Of a stretch of 64,000 bases of DNA, positions 36,995 to 47,930 are shown piece by piece. A program made the translations under genes and the position numbers. Position 1 is the first letter of the stretch, and each line of letters opens with the position of its first letter. Source of the DNA: Haliclona indistincta (taxonomy: Eukaryota; Porifera; Demospongiae; Haplosclerida; Chalinidae); assembly GCA_964017065.1 (NCBI GenBank), contig OZ024785.1, positions 14,853,965 through 14,917,964 on the forward strand, in the 5' to 3' direction. The notes beneath the pieces are model-generated. The model did not search any database, had not been told where the DNA came from, and was given only the letters and a program-made list of their open reading frames with translations.

Positions 36995-37246
36995 TATAGC
37001 TGATACTATAGACTAAGTTACCTCTACAGTAGAGACACAGCTGATACTATAGACTAGCTTACCTCTACAGTAGAGACACAGCTGAATCTATAGACTAGCT
37101 TACCTCTACAGTAGAGACACAGCTGATACTATAGACTAGCTTACCTCTACAGTAGAGACACAGCTGATACTATAGACTAGCTTACCTCTACAGTAGAGAC
37201 ACAGCTGATACTATATAGACTAGGTTACCTCTACAGTAGAGACACT
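36995..37246. repeat. 41-bp minisatellite, copy 3 version
   Basis: About six units. The array now ends at a duplication breakpoint, since the exon that seeded it is missing from this copy. Confidence 0.9.
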
Positions 37247-37778
37247 GAAGAAGAAAGATGAACAAACGGCCGGGTGACCACGTGAACTCTGGTTTACCAC
37301 CTTAGACCTGGTTTCTTTTGCTTCTAACGGTCTCTTTATAATCGCACAAATCGTGCAAAGAGCTTCAGGACGTTAGATTAGCTTGAATCGCCCATACGGC
37401 GAAGATATGGCAGTGCCGTACTCAGTAGTGCCTCTAGGCGAGACGCCGTCTTGTCATCATGCCCTTAGCAACTGGCCTTATAGTCTTTATTAGTAGACTC
37501 ATTGAAAGCGCTCACCTCTTAGGATAGCCCCCAGATAGTTTAAATACCACTGATGTCGTCAACAGCCAAGATATACGTGAATTGTTGCGCTTAGCCTAAG
37601 TGTAGCCGCCATCTTGTTTTCCGCATGGCAACGGACGCGAAGTGTTTCAACGTAACGCACATGCACCGTTTCCATCCCGGTTACGTAATCTCATAAATCT
37701 ATGATATGCAGCCCCGCCCATGATGCAGTGATTGCAGTCACCTCGCGAGCTCAAGACAAGAATCTAGTCTCAGAAAAT
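37247..37778. other. Junction and upstream region of kinase copy 4
   Basis: Starts at the breakpoint of the truncated ADAM copy 3. Contains tgtagccgccatcttgtttt near 37600, related to the repeat ends at 32530 and 55650, and an upstream block (gcagtgattgcagtcacctc) shared with copy 3. No gene is supported. Confidence 0.45.
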
Positions 37779-40700
37779 ATGGCGACACGTTCATGTAAGC
37801 TAATAAGTTGTAGCTTGATAGCTGCAGCTGATATAGTCGTTCTTCTCACAGCGAGTAGATACGAACCAGTTCAGCCTCGCGCTGCACACACACCCCTTCT
37901 TGTTGGTGGTAACCTGTATCTGTGGGGAGGATGGATGGATGGTATACCAGAGGTACACGATAGTCCAGAGAAGAGAGAGTTCCTGTCTAGTGTGGACGTG
38001 TTTCAATCAGACTGTGGTGACTGGATACGGCGGGAGACCAGTGGAACACCTCCACTGGGAGTGAGGGGATATTGCTGTGCTGCAGTGGGTGACTCGCTTT
38101 ATTATTTTGGTGGTTACTGTGGACATAATGACTGCTATCATAATAGTGTGCACAAGCTGAGCTCATCGTCCCTTCAATGGATGATGCTATCTCCCTCTAC
38201 ATCTGAGAGTGGGGCACCGATGAAGAAGATGGACAGTGGTATGGTAGCATTCAGGGATGGTGAGGAGGACATCTTGTGTGTAGTAGCAGGATATAGTCGT
38301 ACTCTATCACATCTTCAACCTGGAGCACAGTATAAAACTGATTATGGTGCTACCAGGTCTAATGAACAACACATGTTCAGTCTAAGCACTAGTGAGTATA
38401 ATATTACTTGATAAGCCTCATGCTGAGTATGACAACACTCACTGTGTTATTGGTTTTATTTATTGATTGTAATTAATTTTCATTATTGTGTTATTGAGTG
38501 AGAGATGATGTCATCACCTCCTGCAGGAGAGTGGAGCTCACCAAGAGTCACTGGACAGCCTCCTCCTCCATGTGATGACTTCACTCTCACTCCAGTGGGT
38601 GAGAGGAGAGCTGCACTGTTTGGTGGTAGTATTGGACCAAACGCCGTCAGTGATGACCTACTGATAGTTGAGCTGACCAAACACACTGTGGTGAGTGTGT
38701 GATAGTGAGCTGGGTTGATCCACTTGTTAGTAACTCACTCTCACATCATGTACTCACTGTACACTATCTTATTGTTTTGTACTAACCCATCTGCTCTTAC
38801 CAGCACTGGACCAAGATCAACAAACCTTCAGCTTTCAGCTTTGCAAAATGGCCTATAAAGAGGCGTGGTCATGCTGCCGCATGTGTGAGTGATCCACTAC
38901 TAGTGATAGTGGGAGGGATGAGGTGTGATGACAAATGGACTACTATCGTTGATTGTTGGATTCATGACCTCACTACAATGAAGTGGAAGAAGGTAATTTG
39001 TGTGTATCAGATACTGTATGTTTGGTTTTGGTCTTCAGCTACCACTCCCTGACACTGTGACTGAGCGTGTGTGGCACTCACTCTCTGCAATACAACTATC
39101 ACCACACAATGTGTTGCTGGTAGCTTTTGGTGGACAGAGATCACTCTATAGTGATAAACTATCTGACACTGTCCTCATTGAATCGAGTGAGTATATGAAT
39201 ATGTAATGTTCAATTGCAGTACAGTCAGTAGCTATAGTGTCACACACTGCATAGTGGTACTGGTATACTGTAGACACATAACATACAGCTCCTCTCTCCA
39301 TGCAGTCCAGGGAGGAGATGGTCAGTGGGTGGTGGGGAGGGTAGAAGCAACCTTGGAAGACAAGAGGGAGTACCAGCAGATGTTGTCAGAGGGAAGGAGG
39401 AGGAGGGTGGAGGGTAGCAGTGATCAGCTCCGTGAGGTGAGACATGTAGTTCTCTTTGACAATGCTGTTAGTAATGGTGGCTACCACATCACACAGCAAC
39501 AACTACAGCTGGAGAGAGCCAGAGAGGTTGAGCAGCGACTGATGACAGAGCTCCAGCAACTGACTAGAGAGAAGGAACAAGTGACTAGAGAGAAGGAACA
39601 AGTGACTAGAGAGAAGGAACAGGTTTAATTTGCTTGTTATACAACTTACTAGCATGTGTAATGAAGTTATAATCAGTGCTTTTTTGCATGAATGTTAATT
39701 TACTTTCTGATTCCGATCCTTACATGTGTTTGTAGAGAGAGCAGCAGCTGATGAGACAAGTCCAGGAATTGATCAGAAGTAAGAATCAAGTAGTGAGAGA
39801 GAACCATCAGCTCCAGCAGGCACAGCAAGAGGTAAACCAATGAAAAGTAGTAAAAAGATTAGCTCTCACGTCTTGTAGGCACGAAAGAGAGAGCAGCAAC
39901 TGATGAGAGAGAAGGAGGAGCTCCAGGCAGCCAACACTAGAGGACAAGAAGAGGTCCAGCAGATCAGACAGCAGGTCAGTGATAGTGACATCATCGTACA
40001 ACGGTCACTGTCATTCCCATCAGCTGTCAGTCATGAGCATTGCTGAGGAGAGAGAGGAGCAGCCCCACTGGGTGGTGAGGAGAGAGGAGGTGGAGCTGAC
40101 CGAAGAGGCGCTGGGCAGAGGAGGTTGGGGTGAAGTGAGGGTCGCCAAGTTCCGTGGTCTGCGTGTAGCTGCAAAGTTCCTGCACGACGTAATCCTGTCC
40201 AATTACAATCGTCGTCTGTTTGTACGAGAGATGACAATGGCTGCCAAGCTACGCCATCCTCACCTTTTGCTGTTTGTCGGAGCCACGAGGGAGGATCAAG
40301 CCATCATACTAACAGAACTGATGCCAACCAGCTTGCGCAAAGAGCTGGAGAAAGAAGTTAAGCTACCTCGAGTTCACATCACCTCCATTAGCCAAGATGT
40401 TGGTCATGCTCTCTGCTATCTTCACCAATGGCAGCCCCACCCAATAATTCATCGTGACATCAGCAGTGCCAATGTTCTTCTTGAGCCTCTCCCCAATGGC
40501 TGCTGGCGAGCTAAGGTGTCTGACTATGGATCAGCCAACTTTATGAATCTCGTCTCCACCACCAATCCTGGTAACCAAACCTATTCTGCTCCTGAGGCCA
40601 GCTCTCCTCATCAACACTCACCCAAAATGGATGTGTATAGCTACGGTGTCCTCCTAGTGGAGATGTGCCTCGGAGAGTTCCCTGAGTCCCAACCAGAACG

Positions 40701-40827
40701 TCGTCAAGAACAGATCCAGCGCATCCAGTGGGTCAGCATGGTCTCCCTCATTAGGAGGTGCACCAGTGAAAGACCAGCCCATCGTCCCACCATGAGCAAT
40801 GTCATGGACCTACTGGCTAGGATATAG
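37779..40827 (+). CDS. Kelch / coiled-coil / TKL-like protein kinase, copy 4
   Basis: Ten exons: 37779-37794, 37852-38391, 38527-38690, 38804-38992, 39039-39186, 39306-39436, 39497-39622, 39736-39831, 39879-39974, 40024-40827, coding 769 residues. The 16-nt first exon and its 57-nt intron are shared with copy 3. The coiled-coil exon 39497-39622 codes 42 residues, and exon 39879-39974 is 21 nt (one heptad) shorter than in the other copies. All catalytic motifs are present. Introns are the most compact of the set, with no transposon insertion, making this a good reference for empty sites. The stop is 318 bp from the ADAM copy 4 stop. Confidence 0.92.
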
Positions 40828-41144
40828 AGCTGACTACACATGATACTACTGTACAACAACATACTAAATGTAACTACTGTGTGTGTGAACTGATGGTTTG
40901 TTTATTTGTGTGGTATTTGGTTAATTTCAAGTTGTTTGGTGCAAATGCAAAGTTTTTGAATTAATGTACATTCAATTTCTTATTGTTCGTACTTCTTTCA
41001 TCAATTTTGATGTCATGCTCTCAAATACTAGTGAGTCTAAGATATCATAGTGTAGCTGATCAAATATAATGTATTAGTGATGTATAAAGCAATATTCCAC
41101 TCCTATTATACTAAAGTATGTTAGTCCTTTGTATTAGTGTGTGA

Positions 41145-41998
41145 TCATGTGACACGAGTGCTAGCTGTCAGGTGTGCGGTAATGGCGTGATATTCAGGGT
41201 CAGCTTCCTCGTTGATCTCAAGCCCATCTGTTGACTCAGCAGTATCAGCAGCTGCATGTGTCATGAGTGGAGCCGCTTCATCATCAGATGAGTCATTATC
41301 AGTGACTACTTGACTATCATCAGATCTCCGATCAAATATTCTCTTAACATCCTAATAATCAGAGAAAATTATAATTAGAATTGGCTTAAATATTGTGTTT
41401 ATAAAGAGGGTGTCGATATAACAAGAAACGAAATGAAACAAAACAATATTATAAGATTTACAAATAATTAAAGCACAAAGTAATAATAGAAATTGCCCTC
41501 ATTTGACTGCTCTAAAATTGTGTTTATGGCGATAATGTTATTCACCAAGAAACAAAACAAAACCAATACCATTTATGGTTTACCAGCTGGAGCAGCCTGG
41601 TTGCTGGTACCGACTGTTACTCATTATAGTAGCCAGTAGACCACTAGTGTGAAGTTGCTGGATGATTCACTACCAGAGAGCGTAGCAATGAAAGGAAACA
41701 TGAATAAAACTTATATCAACGATGAGGACTTATTAATTTTGGTGGGAAATTAATCGTTTTCAAAGTAGGCAGCGTGGCGGCTGTCACCAATTTATTGTAG
41801 TATCAAGTACTGTAGTGAGTTACTAACCACTAGAATATGAACTGTCACTGATACTGGTATCCATATTAGTAGAGTCAGGAACAAGATGCTACCAACAATG
41901 TTCTCACGAACAAGCTGAACTATATGAAGAGAAACACATTATATCACAGAGAGAGAGAGGGAGGGAGAGAGGGAGGGAGGGAGAGGGAGAGGGAGAGG

Positions 41999-42097
<99 letters not shown>

Positions 42098-45000
42098 TGA
42101 TAGGAGAGAGCGAGAGAGAGAGAGGGGGAGGGAGAGGGAGAGGGAGAGAGAGAGAGAGGGGGGAGGGAGAGGGAGAGAGAGAGGGGGGAGAGAGAGAGAG
42201 GGAGAGATGTGTCATCAATATACTCACAGAATGCGTTGACATCAAAGTTTGCTATGATACTGAAAACAAAAGTACTAAAGTCAGGATTAGATGGTACACA
42301 TCGTGATGTGTCCTGAATGGAAGAAGAGATATATCGTAATGAGATTACAACCTTTGATAATTAGAGGAAGATATAGGTGAAGAAGACGCTGCACGCAACG
42401 ATGCAGAAGGAACAATTTGGAGTAAACGTAAAGTTGAAAATAAGGCCTGAGATTAACCCTTTAAGTTGAATTGACGCCTATTGGCATCATCATCAAAATG
42501 GCTTAAGTAGAAAGTTCCGACATTTACCAAAAAAACCGCTTGAATCTTTGCAAGACATTACATTTTTACTTTAAGCAAATCAATAAAAAAAAAATAATTT
42601 AGTAACTAAAGGGTTAACAGCGAATCACATGATAATAATTATTTCTTATGAAAGTATCGCCAGACATTAGACGCTAATGCAAAATGAGAGATGAAGAGGA
42701 GAGGAAGAGGGAAGGATGGACCAACCCCATCAGACTGACAGGTTCCTCCCTCACAGAAGCTGCCATCGGGCAGGCTAGTAGAGCCACTATTGAGAGGAGA
42801 GCACAGTGAGGTAGCTGTGGAGTTAGGCTGACAGCACACCTTACACTCATCATCACCTGTACAACACAGTGAGTATACCTAGGTGTACCACATACAGCTT
42901 GGAAATACAGACAGACAGATAGTAGACAGACAAACAGAAACACAGCCGATACTATAGACTAGGTTACCTCTACAGTAGAGACACAGCTGATACTATAGAC
43001 TAGCTTACCTCTACAGTAGAGACACAGCTGATACTATAGACTAGCTTACCTCTACAGTAGAGACACAGCTGATACTATAGACTAGCTTACCTCTACAGTA
43101 GGGACACAGCTGATACTATATAGACTAGCTTACCTCTACAGTAGAGACACAGCTGATACTATAGACTAGCTTACCTCTACAGTAGGGACACAGCTGATAC
43201 TATATAGACTAGCTTACCTCTACAGTAGAGACACAGCTGATACTATATAGACTAGCTTACCTCTACAGTAGAGACACAGCTGATACTATAGACTAGGTTA
43301 CCTCTACAGTAGAGACACAGCTGATACTATAGACTAGCTTACCTCTACAGTAGAGACACAGCTGATACTATAGACTAGCTTACCTCTACAGTAGAGACAC
43401 AGCTGATACTATAGACTAGCTTACCTCTACAGTAGGGACACAGCTGATACTATATAGACTAGCTTACCTCTACAGTAGAGACACAGCTGATACTATATAG
43501 ACTAGCTTACCTCTACAGTAGAGACACAGCTGATACTATATAGACTAGCTTACCTCTACAGTAGAGACACAGCTGATACTATAGACTAGGTTACCTCTAC
43601 AGTAGAGACACAGCTGATACTATAGACTAGCTTACCTCTACAGTAGAGACACAGCTGATACTATAGACTAGCTTACCTCTACAGTAGCAGAGCACCATGT
43701 TGTTCCTAAAGCATACATCTCTGCACACTGTAGCACCATCATTAGACGAAGGTGAGTTCAGACATGTACCACTAGAGAATAGACGACACAACAATCGTCA
43801 ATGTTAGCAGCTGCAAGTACATGTACTCACTTGACACCACAAGGTGTATTCTCTGGTAGGAATGGAGGAGTGGATGGACAACTCTCAGATCCACTACAGC
43901 AGTACATGTAAGATCATTTGACACATCTCTGGTACAATAATGTGAGAGTGTACCTGCATGTTGTGTTACCACGGCAGAGCTGGTTGTTAGCGGCAACCAT
44001 GTTACATATCTTGCCCTCACTAGCTGGTATCACAGCACAGTTTCTACAACACACATTGTTGACATCGCTATAGGGAGAGGGAGGGATAGAGAGAGGAAGA
44101 GAGGGAGGAAGGAGGATCTTAACAATCGAGAGAAATGAGTCAATGTCAAAGAGCAGATTAAAGTGTCTTCTGACATGTACAATTCACCATCATGTGAAAT
44201 AATTATAAGCAGTGCTTGAATACTAATACATGCAGTGTAGCTGCCATATTGTTTACCAGTTATGGGTAGCATAAAATTATTTGTATGGACTCATTCAATC
44301 TGTGCTTACAGTATACTGACTAACCTGCATGTGGCACCATCTTTTAACATGCAATCGCTAGTACAGCACATGTCTTCTCTATCAGGACCAACATCACATT
44401 CTTCATTTCCATCCACTTGATAGTTACCACACATTGTCATAGTACGCTCTGTGTATAATGATAGAGACATGTACACACATTGTCATGGTACGCTCTGTGT
44501 ATAATGATAGAGACACTGATGTACACACATCTGAGAAACACATCAATGGAGGAGAGTGCTCAATGTAGGCGCATTAGACCTTCAAACGTTCATTTACAGC
44601 ACACCTGGCTGATGGCAAGCCATCAAGAGCCTTGTGTCTTGGACGCCTCTTGTCTTTTTAGACGCAGACATTGCTGCAACTATTTTAGCAAGCAAGCACG
44701 CCCTAGTCTATGACAGTTACACTGTATGCACATAATGTATCTTAGACCATAGCTAAGCGATTTTGACCAATCAGGTTGCGTAGCTGCGGGTCTATAAATC
44801 TCATAATGGAATCCCGCCACTGCCGCGATCTCATAATGGAATCCCGCCACCTCATAATGGAATCCCACCACACCTACAGCTTAATAACTTTATACGGAGT
44901 TGTACAAGCATGAACGATGATAATACACATGGCTACTGGATAGAATACATGTTAGTACAGCTCAGTGCAGCTAGTCAGAGTCTGAATCGTCAGCAATCAC

Positions 45001-47841
45001 CATCGGTCGGCGTCTCTTTGTGGTCGTCGATCCCACGTAGAAATTGACCTTGCAGTCATGAAAGGTAGCGCCGGTCAAGCTGAGAGAGCGGAGTTGCTGC
45101 TGGCTGGTGAAGGCACACGAGGTGCTTGAGGTAGAGCCACTTTCTACTACTGCAGGCGGGGAGTGCGTCACGCTGGCTGTACTTGTAGGTTGTGCAGACC
45201 TGTTCAGGATGTCTGAAAGTGCTTCTCTCTGCTGTTCCGACGTTCTTTTGTAAGACCGTACCCCTTCTATGCTTTGGTGACCAGTTCTTTCCATGATCTG
45301 TTGTTCGTCCACGCCGGATTGATACAGGCGTGTTGCTGCTGTGGCCCTCAGACTGTGATTTGTTTTGAAGCCTTTGATTCCTGCCTGGTTGCACAGCCGT
45401 GGAACAGTGTCATTGAGTGTTGTTTTCCCTAGTGGCTGCTTCGTATACCAGCAGGTGTCGGTTGGGGAACGTGATGGCTGTAAGTAGAATGCATTTAGCA
45501 AAGGATCGTCCGGGCATAGCTGTCTGTATTTCTTGAACAGGGTGACAAAGCATCTTTCAGGATTATCGGTGTTGCTGTGGTGTTTGACAACCTTTGGCTT
45601 TGTTTTGCGGCCCTTCAATCCACCCTGGTGGTTCTTTGAGGTGTCTTCATGATACAGTAAATATGATCTCTCACCAGGTTTTTCGACGATCTCAATCTGG
45701 CAAGGAGAGTTTCTTATTTTGCGATGTTCTCTCCCGCTTCTTAGCGCAAAATACATCCCATTGTAGAAGATCACTGTATCTAACAGCGACTGTGGTGTCT
45801 GTCCGCCAAGAAAACCTTTCGTCCAGAGTAGTTCCTCTTCCTCCTCAGTCAATACCTCTGCTTGTTTTTTCTTTGTTCCGATTCCCAGGCTCTGAATTCG
45901 TTTCATCTCACCATCCAGTGACTGTCTAAACTCGTTGAAACGACTGTCTCGGAAAAAAATCAATATCTGGGCGACCATTCCATCGCAGATGTCTCATTAT
46001 GCCTGCTGTGACGTGATGGAGTGTGTTAGGAGAATATTCATTGCCATCTCTCTTACGGATTTCAAGAATGAACCTTGTCATCCAATGCTGTATTTCACTG
46101 TCAGTCATCTCACACAGTTCACCTATTTTTTCATTTGTTGCATCCTGACGTGCAATGCTCCATTCATGAAAGAGCTTGTAGCAGTATTTTGTGTCATCTT
46201 GTGTTGCTTTAGGGATGGCGTTCTGTCTTGCGTCGAGAATTTCTTGATCTGTTTTTGGTGTTGCATACCTCCCGGAATTGAGGGTGGAGCTCGCAAGTGG
46301 GTTGGGTTCCTGTACAATAGGCCAAGGTGTGGTAGTAGAGCGAGTAGTAGAGCTAGACACAAGTGAAGTATCAGGTCCGGAGGTACCACTGCTGGAAAAT
46401 ATTTGCCCAGTAGGGCAAAAGCCGCTGCTGATAATACAGGTTGGCACAAACTGGTCGGCAGTCAGTTCATACGAGTCTAGCGCTTTTAAAAAAAGGGCGT
46501 CACTCACTAAGTCGTCGACCGTAACAAATTCCATTGCAAGAAACAAGCCGTTGTTTTCGCCTTTCTGTTTCACTTACTGCGTCTATTTTTGTTTATTCTA
46601 GATACTGTTGCTATGGTCTAAATCAGTTAGAGAGCGCATCCAATTGGATCTACGCGATTAAGAAGCCCTCGCGCCGTTACCATAGCGCCCTCGCTACGCT
46701 CGGACGCTATATAGCAACGGCTCTCGGGCTTCTAAATCGCGTAGATCCTCGGATGCGCTCTCTAACTATTATGTAATGCACATTCATGATAAATTATGGG
46801 AAAATAAATCTTATTGCTGCCTCACGCTACCGCATACCAGTAGATACTGCAATCTTCTAGAGCCCAGGCAAGGAGCTCACATGACTACTGACTACGCCTC
46901 TTACCACGGATGTTGGTAGTCCCACCATACGGTAGTCAATGAGACAGACACCGACTATAGGTATACACACACATCATATCCTCCTCACCTACTAAGCAGT
47001 TCCGTTCTGGTGGTATATCAAATCTTGAATTGATAACGCGGGTGATAGCTCGAATTGAACAATTCGAAAATAGCTATCATGATATAGTCAAATGATTTAG
47101 AATGTGAGTGATGACTAACCATGTTATTGGGAGCGATACCATTCTGTGCAAACTCGTACATCAGGTACTTGCCGTCAGTTGAAGATGGGTTACACTCCGC
47201 TGTGTTAGGATCATGGAAACTGCCCCAGTTATGACCTGAGAGATGGTGTCGTGTATTAGTATTACAGCTGTGTATTTAGTAGACTTACCAAATTCTGTTT
47301 TGCGTACCAAGAGTAACACATGTAGGAAGAAAAGAAGTTATACACACACACGCACACGCACACACGCACACACGCGCACACGCGCAAACACACACACGCA
47401 CACACACACACACGCACACGCACACACACACAAAGGTACATATCAAGCAGACGATGGCAGAGCCAGCTAACACCTTTGCATGCAACAAGATGGTCTCGCA
47501 ACTCATGGAACCCAAGGGCTAGGAGCTCACAGGAGTACTGACTGTGCGACCTAAGGCAAGAGTGGGCAGTCCCACCTGAACTTCATGCAGGCGGTGAACC
47601 AGTTCTCAAGATCAGGTATCCATTGTATAATCTCTCGCTCACTGACTCACCGTGTCCAGTAACTTGTATAACTTCATCCAACAGCAGTAATCTACCACCT
47701 GACATAATTGATGAGATACCAGTCTGTCCAGAGAAGAAGGGTTGTCCATTGAAGTTTTGTACCACTGCAGAACACAAAAATTAAAGTAGTAAAAGGTGGG
47801 TGTGTCTTCTATTTATGGAAAATCCTTTATCACTGTAGCTA

Positions 47842-47930
<89 letters not shown>

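Larger units (their letters stand above)
44742..46621 (-). mobile_element. DUF3504/Crypton-type tyrosine recombinase element
   Basis: The 1.88-kb segment is bounded by a perfect 12-bp inverted repeat, TTAGACCATAGC at 44742-44753 and GCTATGGTCTAA at 46610-46621. ADAM copy 2 has the same intron without it (22850-22875), so it inserted after the cassette duplicated. It holds one recombinase reading frame and a three-copy short repeat near the left end. Crypton elements are usually described without terminal inverted repeats, so the ends are notable. Confidence 0.75.

Noticed and set aside
45926..45978. Programmed minus-one frameshifting in the recombinase.
   Set aside because: The offset between the two frames is one base forward (plus one), not minus one; an extra base in the A7 run is simpler.
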